Assembly (NCBI GenBank): GCA_030248195.1
Contig: JASAND010022074.1
Location: forward strand, 19,817-83,816
Reading direction: 5' to 3'
DNA length: 64,000 nucleotides
Source: Trissonchulus latispiculum
Lineage: Eukaryota > Nematoda > Enoplea > Enoplida > Ironidae
Position numbers and translations under genes: made by a program. The notes beneath the pieces were generated by a model, which was not told where the DNA came from, made no database searches, and was given only the letters and a program-made list of their open reading frames with translations. Below, one piece after another: positions 1 through 12,600 of this stretch; position 1 is the first letter of the stretch; every line of letters starts with the position of its first letter.

Positions 1-1823
1 GGCTTATCTAAAGCAGCAGAATAAGAATTTGTACTTGTAGGGAATTAGTACCGAAACTAAGAAAACTAAAACTAGTTTCATCCTTTTCATGTTTCCTGGT
101 TGCAAGAGTACACAGTTAAGATTATCACAAGAAGCATTCACTCTGTGCAGTGAAGGCCAAAACTGCAAATGCTATGTGCCGCGCTAACGGCTGGCAAATA
201 AACATACACAGACTTGGCTTGGGGTTATGTTTTCCGTCCGTGACCTTCGCTTCTCCGCTTCTTGTTCGCCCTTTCCACTTTACTAAGGAAAGCAGCACCG
301 TAGCGAAAAGTAGTGTCCAAACGGCGAAAGAGCCCGAACCAAAAATTAACTCTTGTCCAGTATAAACTAAACTCAAATTTGACTTTTCCTTCTACCAACT
401 TTAATGAAAGAATTGAATGATATTTAACCATACGTGTGCGATTTGGGTCACCCCCAACGCACTAACCCCCACAGAATCCGGATTTTTCCAGTAAAAAACA
501 GGAAAAATCCGGTTTTTCGGCGGCCTTCGGCCCCCTTCACCCACCCCCCCAGAACTTCCCCTCCTGCACATGTCTGTATTTAACTCATTTAATTCCGATT
601 AAAGCTTTGCTACAAACCTTTAGCATAAAGTACTTTTAGGTTTATTGACAGGATGCTATTTCCATATCAAAGATAGCCCTAAACAGTGGATCGTTAAAGT
701 TAGGATTTTGAAACCGGGGACATTTTTGGATTTTTCTGGAAAAATGTTTTAAGTATTGACAGAAGATTCTTTCCTGAACATGCATAGCTTGTACTTTGAA
801 TGCCGTTGATATTGTTGTAGCCAGAGTACATGCTGTATCTTCTTGCATTGTACCATTTGCGGAAAACTGTTGAATCCACGCACAAGTAGGCACTATCTGA
901 AGTAATTCAGAGCAGCACCTTCTTATACATCGACGTATTCGCTGTATGAATTCACAAACGCTTTCGAAATTTGATTCTGTAACATCTTTCCTTATAACCT
1001 AAAAATGACATTAAAAGACTTCAAGTTCGCATTTAGTTATATATCGTCCCTTGTAAAAATAATATCCGCCCTAGAGAATAATGCAGATCAGTCTGTAACC
1101 GAAACATCACGTTCATGGTAATTTTTATATATATTTACAAGACTGATAAGAAATAAATCGCACCATTACCACGGTCTACCGTCTATGGTCAATGAAGTTA
1201 TTTACAAATTTGGTCATAAATATATAATATGGAATTTTTGAACTTATTTTTGATGCTTTTTATGTTCTGTAATTTATCAGACAATCAACAGTAGCAAACT
1301 AAAATTTTTGTTTTAAAGTATTTATTTGTTGTCAACACACAAGTCAGAATAAGTAGGAGAACAATATAAAACTTGCTACCGCTCGACTTTCTCATAGCCA
1401 AGTAAACTAATGTGATCCGACAAATTGTATTTCAAAGCCACTGATTCAACCACTGTTGTGAGCTTATTAGAAACAGCTTTGTAGCGCTTTAGGATAGCTC
1501 TTTCCTTAATCCTTACTGCTTTCGTGATACAATGTAAGGTAGAATTGAACATGACATCTGCTTCCTTGAAAATCGATACATCATGGAGCAAAGAAAATCC
1601 ATTACTGCATTCTATTATCCATCCAAAAATCAGGCCTACTGACCTAATGTAAAAACTCAAACAAGTGCAGAAATAATAAAGATTGGCAAATATTATTTTG
1701 TCGAGGAGCCCAGCACTACATATTTATTTAGGTACTCAAAGATAGTGTTGTTGCCCGGCCGGTTTCTTGACTCGGCCGGCCGAACCATCAAGAGTACATA
1801 TTATATTACATAATATAATATAA
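1..1823. other. No gene recognised; repeat fragments
   Basis: About 470-580 shares AATCCGG, GGAAAAATCCG and CTCCTGCACATGTCTG with 15720-15780, a dispersed repeat. The short frames at 125-430 have no recognisable product. Confidence 0.5.
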
Positions 1824-2143
1824 TAAGGCACACTCTATGCTATCAGAGCAAAAACTATGCTCTGATTGCTAACGGCCAAAACCGCTAACGCTAACGGCAA
1901 ATTAGACCCAACTTCAAACAATTTCGTGCTCTATGTTTGTGCTCTAACGCTTGAAGCAGACACAAAATTCGCTAACACTGCTTGTGTTTTCGAACAAAAG
2001 CACATAAACATAGCGCGAGTGAGCGTACCCCCGTTTCGACCAGGTATTGATTTGCGGTGGGGTCACTAGGGTCTGATTTGCGGGAGGTGGGCCGTTAGCG
2101 AGCAGAGCATAGTTTTTGCTCTGATAACATAGAGTGTGCCTTA
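1824..2143. mobile_element. 320-bp MITE with about 54-bp terminal inverted repeats
   Basis: The left end reads TAAGGCACACTCTATG and the right end is its reverse complement. The inverted repeats run about 54 bp with three mismatches (51/54). TA flanks both ends, consistent with a TA duplication. No coding capacity. The surrounding AAGAGTACATA at about 1790 and its inverse at about 2872 suggest it sits inside another element with the next foldback. Confidence 0.85.
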
Positions 2144-2189
2144 GTGGCACACTCTTATACCAAGAGTCCATGATTTTCTTCTATATATT

Positions 2190-2827
2190 AGAAGAAGAGT
2201 AAGCCACTAGCGGGCTCCTCTTCTTGGCATTGCGAAACGGTGCTCCGACCACAATACGCGAATGTTCCCCCGTTTGGGGCGGGTCGACAGGTATACCCCT
2301 CTCCGTTTGGTGGGGGGGGTAGCCGAAAGTGGTCCCCGTTTGGTGGGGGGGTAGCCGAAAGTGGTCCCCGTTTGGGGGGGGGGTCGCTGAAAGAGGTCCC
2401 CGTGTGGGGGGGGGGGATCGCTGAAAGAGGTCCCCGTTTGGGGGGGGGGGCACAAAAAGTGGTCCCCGTTTGGGGGGGGGGTCGCCAACAGCCAATCAGA
2501 ATGAGCAAAACTTAGCCTGCTTGAGCGACCCCCCCAAACGGGGACCCATTTTCGAATAGAACAAAAACTACCGTAATCCTCTGCTCTACCCCCGCACCAA
2601 ACGGAGGGGGGGTTTCTGCAATCTGATTGGCTGTTGGCTACCCCCCACCAAACGGGGACCTCTTTTTGGCTACTCCCCCCCCCCCCCACCAAACGGAGGG
2701 GGGTATGCGATGTCAATTTGGTCGACCCCCCCCCAAACGGGGGAACATTCGCGTATTGTGGGCGGAGCACCGTTGCACAACACAATGCAGTGAAGAGAAG
2801 CCCTCTAGTGGCTTACTCTTCTTCTTA
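2190..2827. mobile_element. Foldback element with G-run tandem repeats in both arms
   Basis: Outer arms of about 100 bp are inverted copies (AGAAGAAGAGTAAGCCACTA at the left). Inside them each arm carries roughly 33-bp units of the form GGTCCCCGTTTGG plus a run of 6-11 G, then GCNGAAAG. The left arm has about six units. The centre also pairs: CAACAGCCAATCAGA near 2488 against TCTGATTGGCTGTTGG near 2620. Apparent long reading frames here encode only the repeated PPPNGD or TGTTF peptide and are artefacts. Confidence 0.85.
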
Positions 2828-3751
2828 ATAATAGTGCAATTATGCACTCTTGCTTATACTCTTGCTTATATTATGTACTCTTGGTAACATGGTGGTCACT
2901 GCGGTATACAACAAAATGTGATAGACAAGCAAATTTATTATCTTTGTTTCGACTTACCAGACGTTTAAGATTAGCATTACACTGGTGAATAAAGTGCTAG
3001 AGATTTGCATACAATTCCATTGTAAAGCAAGTAGTTGATCAAATTCGATAACAGGTAATGTGAATTTAGCAGACATAATAAACAGAAAGCGTACGCGTAG
3101 GTTTATCTTCAGTCATGCCACAATTAATTAGTCATAACTTAACTTTTCAGACTTTCATAAGTCAGAATTTTATTAGCCAGAATTTAGGTTTTGAAAGAAT
3201 ATAAAATGTATATACTTTCGCTTGTCAGAATTTTATACAAACAATTGTCTTCCTGGAGGCACAGTCAAACAAAATAGCTGAACTTGACAGTCTCATATAG
3301 TATCTCCCTACGATAAGACTGTGTCTCTACTTTCAGCTACACAGCTAGGAAGATCTGTTTTCAAGACAGTTCGCCACAATTGAGGTGGGTCCGCCTTAGG
3401 TACACATCTTTCGAAAGAGAATTGACGCATAGGCAATTTCGCTCAATCATAAGACAATTAGTATGCCATATGTAAATCATTATCAAGAAGCTTCGCTGGA
3501 GTTAACAGCAGGTCAGCAGGAGTTTTTTGTAAGTGGTTCCGCATCATTGTGGTTCATCTTGTGAACCGAAAGATGCTGCTCTCCGCGGACTGCAAAAATT
3601 CAAGAAGCGGAGAAGCGAAGACCAAGGATAGAAAACTTGGTCCCCAAACCAAACTGCCGTGCGGTTATTGCAGTCACCCCCAAGGCAACGGTAGCCGTCC
3701 TTTCCGACAACTGTTGCCCCCCGCTTGACAACAGTGACGGAGATGGCTGAA
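2828..3751. other. AT-rich interval with nothing recognised
   Basis: No open frame of interest, no splice-bounded exon and no clear repeat structure seen by eye. Confidence 0.4.
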
Positions 3752-4920
3752 AACTAAAGTCTGACCAAAAATTCTTGGAACCGAAATGTGAGCGGCTGTC
3801 CTGAGTTATCATTTGAAGGTAGCCTATACAATGTATATATTTTTCGAATCCTCAGGAACCCGAGATTTCGAAAATTCGAAAAAATCCGAAATTCCGGAAT
3901 TCATTCACGGAAAATTTAAAATTTTTGGTTTTTTGCCCAATTTTTATCGCAGTCAAAATTTGGTTCTCACAGTCGATTAGAGACGGTCCTGCTACACAAT
4001 TTTGCTCTTAGAAGCTTTTCACGAAAATACACCCAATTTCCGGAATTCCGGGTTTTCTAAATTACCGGATTTTAAAAATTTCCTCCAATACCCACAAGAT
4101 GGGTATCATTCGAAAGCTCTTATCGGGCTGAACAACTTTTGTAATAGAACGAACTCGTGAAAATGCACACAATTCCGGAATTCGAGAAAACCGGATTTTC
4201 CGGATTTTAAAAATTTTCTCCAATACCCACAATATGGGTATCATTCGAGAGCTCTTGATGAGCTGAACAAATCTTGTAATAGAACCAACTTGCAGAAATG
4301 AGCCCAGTTCTCGGAATTCACGAAAAATTTCCAAGCTAGAGTGAAATCTGAATTTGTGAATTCCGGGATTTAGGTGCATTTTCAGACATTGGTTCTATTA
4401 CAAGATTTGTTCAGCTCATTAAGGGCTCTCGAATGAAACCCATATTGTGGGTATTGGAGAAAATTTTTAAAATCCGGAAAATCAGGTTTTCGCGAATTCC
4501 GGGAATTGAGTGCATTTTCACGAGTTCGTTCTATTACAAAAGTTGTTCAGCTCGATAAGAGCTTTCGAATGATACCCATCTTGAGGGTATTGGAGGAAAT
4601 TTTTAAAATCCGGTAATTTAGAAAACCCGGAATTCCGGAAATTGGGTGCATTTTCGTGTAAAGCTTCTAAGAACAAGAATGTGTAGACCAGCTCTATTCG
4701 ACTGCGAACTAAATTTTGATTGCGATAAAAATTTGGCGAAAAACAAAAAATTTTAAATTTTCCGTGAATGAAATCCGGAATTTCGGAATTTTTCGGATTT
4801 TCGAAATCTCGGGTTCCTGAGGATTCGGAAAATATATACATTGTATAGGCTACCTTCAAATGATAACTCAGGACAGCCGCTCACATTTCGGTTCCAAGAA
4901 TTTTTGGTCAGACTTTAGTT
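3752..4920. repeat. 1.17-kb near-perfect palindrome
   Basis: From AACTAAAGTCTGACC at 3752 to its inverse at 4920, arms of about 540 bp mirror each other around 4300-4385. Each arm contains two internal copies of a unit with CCCACAATATGGGTATC, GAAAGCTCTT, GCTGAACAA and TTGTAATAGAAC. Small mismatches between the arms show they have diverged. No TSD was identified. Confidence 0.9.
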
Positions 4921-5447
4921 GGCTTGCTCGCAGTAAGCATTAGGGAAAAATAAGGCTGCAGAAAAGAGCAGGGAGGGGAAGGCGAGCGCTCAGGAAAGAA
5001 TGAAAAGTCCGCGATGACAAAGTAATTTGTCTGAACTGTTATGAGCATAGACACAGGGGGACCTTTTTCACCCACCCATGCCTATGCATGAAAAAGCTTT
5101 AAAAGTTAATTAAAATTAAAGAATTAAATTGTTTATATCCCCTTTTTTAATGGTTACATGGTCCATCTTGACAGCCTCTGTCTCACAGTCCTCTGTTTGT
5201 TGTTGCAACTGTGCGGTAATGTTCACGGTAACGGTCAGCGCTAATGTTGGTTTACTAACTGCATAATTTGTTTAATTTGAAAAGTATTCCATTGAATTAA
5301 TTTAGTAGATTAATTCCTATTAACGTTATGCAAACGGTCGATTGCCTGTCCCTGAGCCACGAATGTGGATCCGTTTTGAGGGCACCAGAGAATTGAATCA
5401 TAATAGATGTTCATTCACAATAACACTTTATGATCGTGAAAACAATC

Positions 5448-5586
5448 AGGCGCTCTAACCCACTCTACAGGCGCCCTATCGCACTTACTGGCGCCCTAAC
5501 GCACATACTGGGCGCCCTAACGCAACAGGCGCCCTAACGCACCAAAATTAAGATGACCTAAAGTTCACGGGCGCCCTAACGCAACT
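5448..5586 (+). repeat. Six spaced copies of a GGCGCCCTAACGCAC motif
   Basis: The 15-base motif recurs with small variants at irregular spacing from about 16 to 45 bases. Each copy contains the palindrome GGCGCC. Function unknown. Confidence 0.75.
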
Positions 5587-5671
5587 TTACCAGACGATTC
5601 TGACTGAGTAAACTAGACGAGTGCAAACACTGGAAAGAAGAGGCGGTGTATATACTAGTGTTGTTTCAGTA

Positions 5672-5806
5672 GCCGATTTTAGTTTCAGTTTCAGTTTCAG
5701 TCGGTGGTTCGAAATAATTTCAGTTTCAGTTTCAGTGACTGAAACTGAAACCTGTACAAACTGAAACCTATAGTTTCAGTTTCAGTTTCAGTGACTGAAA
5801 CATCAC
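5672..5806. repeat. TTTCAG hexamer tract with inverted copies
   Basis: Runs of TTTCAGTTTCAGTTTCAG alternate with inverse ACTGAAAC runs, so the tract can fold on itself. Confidence 0.8.
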
Positions 5807-5980
5807 TACGGTGTACATATATAAGCATAAGTTTCCGAATTTTACGTAAATGTAAATTTAAATCTTAAAGATAAATTCAGAGGTGAACCTTAAGTTTTTG
5901 AAATTCTTGATATTTCTTTAGTATCAACCAAATTTTTATTAGGATTTGTATAGGTATATGTGAATTACGATTTTCATCAT

Positions 5981-6079
5981 CTATCGCAAAAGAACGAGAA
6001 GTGCATTAAATTTCTATCGCAAAAGAACGAGAAGTGCGTTAAATTTCTATCGCAAAATAACGAGAAGTGCATTAAATTA
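5981..6079 (+). repeat. Three tandem 33-bp repeats
   Basis: Units begin CTATCGCAAAAGAACGAGAA at 5981, 6014 and 6047, with one or two substitutions. Nothing suggests CRISPR: the copies are directly adjacent. Confidence 0.9.
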
Positions 6080-7060
6080 AGATAATTTTAACAGCACACT
6101 ATTATTCTGTATTTCTAGTTCTGAAAATTGGACAAGTGGAAGCGGTATCAATATTGAGATACAGCGACAACTACAAGTACTTTAGAGAATCCCTTGGCTA
6201 AGTTATAAGGGACGTGTGAAATGATTCATTTCTAGCAACTTAAACTTAGTTTTGGAGTCATATTGTGATCATAGTTAAACTAATTATAAAACAAAGTTAA
6301 TCCAAAGCGTTAAATTTAGGACTGATAAGAAACTTGGTGGGCGACAAATACTTGAAAATATAAAACTATATAAAAATGTGCAATATCGTATAAATTCATA
6401 TAATGTCGTTAGCAAAGATGAAGAAATACAGTGTTTGTAAAGGAATATTATTGTGAATTTATATAGCAGATCAGGGCTATCCCAGAATTGCATCTTTACA
6501 CTTTGGCACACGCAGCCCCCATGAATCTAAAGAGACGTCATAAAGAACAAAAAATATTTGAAAGAACCTCAAGATTATTAAAGCTGAATTAATCAACTTG
6601 TTCTCAATATGAATGTACTATTCTTGACTCACTCAAACTCTGCAGGTCCAGCTGGTCCGAAAAATCTTGTTTTATTGGAAATCTGTTGACTTAGATTTAA
6701 ACCAGAATTAGAATTGACTGTAAACGCATAGAAACTGTTTGCTGCCGGGAAGATGGCCTGGCTGGAGGCGCTCCCCGCTGCGCAGCTCAAAATATGAAAG
6801 TTCCAAATTTGACAGCTTCCTGTCGGCGACAGATATAGATGTAAACTAATATAAAATTAGTGCTGCAGTACCATTTCTTCCACTCCCCCTTCCTAGTCAT
6901 TACCATTGCATTAACTGAGAGATTTGCAAGGAGTTGACGGCAAGAAGGGGAACCCATTTTGAGTGGAGCCAGCAGTGACCACGAATGCACACCAGTAGTA
7001 GCCACTTCTGTTTCGGCAATCGGCATTCGAAATTTCCAATTCCCGAGTTTTCGTTAAGAC

Positions 7061-7187
7061 CTGCAGCCATAGCAGATGACAGAGAGCTTCTGTACTGTTC
7101 TATTTTAGGGACGTTCACAGGCTGCCTTTTCAGTTCCGCTAGCCGGTAATTTGCTTGCAATTTCTTGCGCATGTAATAGCATTTACA
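7061..7187 (-). CDS. Candidate single exon, function unknown
   Basis: A 42-codon frame bounded by a CTATAG acceptor-like site at 7188-7189 and a GTCTTA donor-like site at 7060. The product contains YYMRKKLQANYRLAEL and PVNVPKIEQYRSSLSSAMA. There is a faint resemblance to the middle of mitochondrial ATP synthase subunit d (a P-rich stretch, then I-x-x-Y, then AG at the exon end). No neighbouring exons were found. This may be chance. Confidence 0.2.
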
Positions 7188-9676
7188 CTATAGTTCAATG
7201 TGCACAGATTGGTTGTTGGTGCATGTTGGGCATAAAACGCCCGATCCGAATACGCTATACACTAGCTCTATCCCGGAATGGAATTTTATGTTTACGTGTT
7301 TTGGTCGAAAATTGAGAACTTAGGCAAGGAAAAACTTTGACATCCCGTAGGCAAGACGACTATGGAGCACCAATAAACCATACCTTCGGTTATTATAAAA
7401 TTTCCACCTATCCAACTTCTGACACCGTACTATAATTTACTGAAACAAAATATCATCACAGAAATTGTGTAGAAGATAAAATAACAAGTACCATAGTAAC
7501 ATTTCCACAATCTTAAAACAGTACAAAAACAAAACTGAAATGAAAGGCAAAACAAGAATTGAGTTTAAGGGGGGGGGTCCATCGTGAAAAATTTTTGGAT
7601 CACGGATTTCGCTCATTTTCACACATAATCTAGCCACACATGTCGTACATTGTGAGTTTAAGTTTTGAGTTGTTTCGTTCAGTTCTCCGTAAGTAAGTGC
7701 CATTGAATGAGTAAAATTTGAATATCGGCGAAAATGAGGGTACAGCAGCCAACTGAAGCAAGTTTCCGCAAATCAACTTCAGATTTTTAGATTATTTTGT
7801 TATACATACTTAATAACCGTTAATGAAAATATCTTCGTACGGTTTCAAGCCAGATAAGCATGATCAGTTTCTTTAAAGGAATTTTCAGAGGAACAAGGCC
7901 TCTGTTCACCTGGATGCAATGAAATATTTAACAGCGCTTAACTTGAAGAAGCATTTCCGAGCCATAGTTCTATACGAAGAGATCATCCCTGCACAGAGAG
8001 CTTTCGATTGATATATAATATGCGACATTTTGAAAAATTTGAAAAATCGCTGTTTTGTGAAATTTGGTGTATGAGGGTCTCGATTGGCGCGCTGAGAAGT
8101 ACTGGACACAGCTGTCGGCATAATTTATGTTACAAACTGAACTTAAGGCATGAATAAATAGATTGAAATGCAAAAAAGGGAAATTTACTATATAGCTTGG
8201 TCGTAAAACGCCCATCTTTCTGAAAAACAGCAATTTTCGCAATTTTGCAGAAAAAACGTAATTTCTGCGCCAAAAAAATCTCGACACTTGCAAAAGATTA
8301 CAACCAACATTGGGTATCGTTTGAACCTCTACTTTTTATAAAATGCAGTCAAACTTAATGACCCCCATTTTTGGTCATCAAAAACGACAGAATTTAGTGA
8401 TTTTCGGCAGTTCGCAAACTTCAAAAATTCATTAAAATTTTTTGAAGGTTCAATTCAAAATTCTAATTCCACAGTGACACAGTATCTGTTTGGAGGTTTA
8501 AAACGATACCAAATGTTACCCGATATCTCACACCAGTTTCGAGATTTTTTGGCGCAGAATTATAATCGAAACTTTTTCGATTTCCTATGTTTAACACATG
8601 GATACTTCTACTTTGAGGTGAATTTTCTCAAGAACCGTAAGAGATTCGACTTAAACTTTATAAACTCGTTAAAATATCCCACTTGGACAATAAAATATGT
8701 GAAAATGAGAAAAATCTGATATGATCGAAAAAATGACCCAAAAGTGGACCCTCCCTTAAGTGTCACCAAATCCACGAAAGACCGTTTCTGAAAGGACAAA
8801 TTTTTTCCACGGGCAGACTGATATTAGAACATAAAACTGATCGAACTACTAATTTAATGTCCAATGAAGCAGAGGTTTTTGAAATTTTATCGTCGAAATC
8901 CGCATTTCGCTTTGGGTTTTGGTTTGGGAAGTCTGTTAGGTATTCCTCGGGAGGGAAAACTCAAATCTTCAGGGACCTGCAGGGAAAAATCCAGTCTTCA
9001 CCCTGCACGAAAACGTAGGGTGTCGAAAATAAGGCAGACGCACACCTGTGTGTAACTTCCGCCCAACCTGATCTAGTTCAAATTTGGTATGAATGCATTT
9101 TGGACACTATAGAGGATTATATTGGGGTTTTCAATTCGCTTAACACGACTGAACCACCATGTTTATTCAGTTTTTCGTTAGCTAGCAATAAGCTTAAAGG
9201 ATTAGTTTACAAATTTAACATGTACTGAGCTACCAAAAACCTGGTCAAAAAGGTTTTCTGATTCGTTTTCAACGACCATGGAGCACACTACACGCAATTT
9301 TTATCAAAATTGGAGATAAAATTATTTGGTTCAACTGTGGCTTAGCTGTAATTTAAAATTTTAAAAATTGTAACAGTTTGCTACAGATCAATCAGAAACG
9401 TACTGAACTGCGTCCATATACCAAATCTGAACTCAATCGGTCAGGTTTACAGAGATACGCACATCTGCATTCGTATCGCTAGCCCGTTTAATGAAATTAG
9501 TCAGTACAGCATACGTTTACTGAGTACTGATATTACTGTGGGCGGCTGTCGTTCTACCCACATACATTAATTACGTCTTGTCATTAAAAGCAATAAATAA
9601 TTTAACATTTAGACACCTATAACACAGCTTAACAGCTTGACACATGAGAAACACTGAACAACATTAAAAAAGCAAT

Positions 9677-12600
9677 TTAGCCTATCGTATTAGTAGACTT
9701 CAAAGACTCAAAAAACTGATCCACATTGAAAGCCTCCTCATAGTGACTTTCTGACCAGAGCTCGTCCAGATTCAGAGAATCCGAACCTGAAGAAGCGGTT
9801 GCCTTTCGCCCAACGCCCGTAGATTGGGAGTCCGGAGTGGGATTTTTGGCGGAGGTGTATTTTGCCGAGTCCATACCCATCAGATCCAGCAGATCACGGG
9901 TACCCATGCTGGCCAGGCTGGCATTGTCCTTGGCAATTACCGTCTCAGCCAGATGAGTTTTAAATACCTGCAGACGCATGATTCGTTCCTCCAGCGTCCC
10001 GCGGGTGATCAGCCGATAGACGTTGACAGATCGAGTCTGTCCCAGTCGATGGGCTCGATCCATGGCCTGCAGATCTCGACTGGGATTCCAATCGTGATCC
10101 AGGAAAATGACCACATCCGCTCCGGTCAGATTTAGGCCCAGACCGCCTACCTGAGTGGTCAGCAGCAGCAGATCAACCGAAGGATCCGCGTTGAATCGGT
10201 CTACGATCGGTTGCCGCTGGGAGACCGGGACGCTACCGTCCATTCGTAGAAAACTGACCTGACCACCTCCCAGAGAGCCATTGGTCAGATGGTAGGCCAC
10301 AATGTCCAGCATAGACTTAAACTGGGCAAACACGAGGGCTCGATGACTGCCCACAACAGACTGGCCGTCGCCAATATTACAGTCACACAGAATCTCATGA
10401 AGGGCAATCAGTTTACCGGAAACGCTCAGATCCAGCATCGAATCAGTTCGAATTCCAGAATCCTCGGGGACGCCATCCTGAACTCGACCCGAACCACGAG
10501 GAGGCCCAATTGGACTAAAGTGGGTCAGCTGGCCGGGAAGAACGAGCGCTGGATGATCACACAGTTTTCGAAGATAGGCCAAGGCCTGAAAGGAATTCCT
10601 CTTTTCCGATAGGATCGAATCATCGCCGCCGGCAGACGACAATTTCTGCAGAAAGTCTTCGTAGAGTTGCGACTGCAGCGGACTGAGATCGCAAACGTAG
10701 TCTTGCAGAATTTTAGGCGGCAACTCTTTCAGCACATCCTTCTTCTGTCGTCGCAGAATGAACGGCAGAACCTGGCGATGAAGCTGGTCTAGGGCCCGTT
10801 CGCCGGCCGCAAACTCGACGTCAGTCGCCTTGGCATCGCGTCGCTGCAGTATGGGTTTCCCATAGGTACCGTTAAACTGGTGAAGGGTGCCCAGATAGCC
10901 AGGCATCAGGAACTGAAACAAACTCCACAGTTCCAGGACCGTATTCTGAATCGGTGTCCCGGACAGGACCAGCCGGTGGCGAGCCTGCAACCGGATCAGG
11001 GTTTTGAACAGCTGTGTTTTGGGATTTTTGATCACATGACCCTCGTCCAGAACACAGTAGTGCCATCTGGGACCATTTTCGGAATGGTCACCACCAGATG
11101 GACAGAATAGTTCCGCATGACGACGAACACAGTCATAGGAAGTGACCACCACATTGGCTCCGTCAAGTCTGCCCAGACGGAATTCGTCCAGACTAGCTCG
11201 ATCACATAGGAACCCTTTTAGGGGCGGACTGGAGTCGCCAAATCGTTCCCGAATCTCCTTGATCCAATGCAGCTGAACACTGGACGGGCAAATGATCAGG
11301 GAGGCTGGGATATCCGAGCGGGACTCGGTTGAATTTGTTATATCATCAAGCTGAGAAGTAGATGGGGATTCCGTGTAGCTGATTGCCAGAGCAACCAGCG
11401 TCTGCAGGGTTTTACCCAGTCCCATATCATCACAAAGAATACCATGCAAGTGATACTGTCTCAAAAAGTTCAACCAGTGAATTCCTTCTCGTTGGTAGTC
11501 ACGTAGGTCTGTCTTCAGCTCAAAGGACAGTTCCAGTGATGACGATTTAGCATCGGTGCCCAGATGAGCAAGCCGATCCAGAAATGATCGTTCCTCTCGG
11601 CATTTCAGTCGGAGAGATTCGTTCAGACCTCGCAGTTCGTCGGTTTTGCTAGGCGATTCCAGTGGTACCAGTTTGACCAGCACAGCGAAGGCAAGTGCCG
11701 ATACTTTGCGAACCGGCTCCAAATAGTCTGACATTAGGGCCAGTAGGGGACCTAGGAAGAGTGCAATACAGCCGACCAATTTCAGCTCTAGCTCAGTTAC
11801 CAGACAGTAAAGGAGCTCTGCCAAACCCAGACGAACAAAATCGCTTGCAGACGAGCTGGCAGCTAGTTGATCCAGAGCCCAGGGAAGTAAGTGATTTAGG
11901 GTCGTGATGAGGTCAACAGAAACGCACTGAACCAGAAACTGGGCAGAGAGATAGCGTAGGACTGGATTAGAATGAACCAATACGGTTCTGATTGACTCCA
12001 GATGAATTGAAAAAAGTCGGGCAACTAGAGCGGAGTCAAGAACGGGCAGCAGGCAAATCAACAGCCGAAGCTGACGAACCAGCCCACCAAGATTTTCCAA
12101 ACTATCAGCTGAGTCTAACGAAGACGTCAAAAGGCGATCTAAACTAGGTAGGGCAGTGAACAAATCTTTAGAGTGGTACTCACAGAGGTGGCTAACAATT
12201 TTGACCAGAGTAATCCGGGCACCTTCTGACAGCTGTCTAGCGTCCTGAGCCGACACAGCTGCCAAATGGCCACCTTCCGCCTTGATCAATCTATCGGTCG
12301 ATATCATGCTTAGCGATCTAGCATTCCACAGTTCCAACGGAGGGGTCAGCTCAGGATCTGCGCAAAGGAAAGTGCTCAGATTATTGATCAGTTTTCCATT
12401 GGGCGATGGACTACGAGCGATCAGCAACCGCATCAGCCGGGCCAGGCTGATGGCAGCCTCTTCCAGCAGCGGTGCTGTCGATGCCGTGGCCGGCCGACAG
12501 CGCTTGATACAATCCATTAGCGGGCGAATCAACGGGTTCAGCTTATCCGGCAGGCGACCGGCTGAGACCAGGGCAGAGGCAAGCCAAACCTCCACAGATT

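Larger units (their letters stand above)
4921..9676. other. Gene-poor interval downstream of BTAF1
   Basis: Apart from the tandem repeats at 5.4-6.1 kb and the exon candidate at 7.1 kb, the only structure seen is a diverged inverted repeat. In it 8240-8335 (TTGGGTATCGTTTGAACCTC) pairs with about 8490-8575. No clear polyadenylation signal for BTAF1 was found by eye. Confidence 0.4.

Noticed and set aside
2181..2785. Long reading frames of up to 192 codons with PPPNGD-type repeats
   Set aside because: They translate the 33-bp G/C-run repeats of the foldback element in several frames and both strands, with no independent support.
5981..6079. CRISPR-like array
   Set aside because: Three 33-bp units lie directly end to end without spacers, and the genome is eukaryotic.
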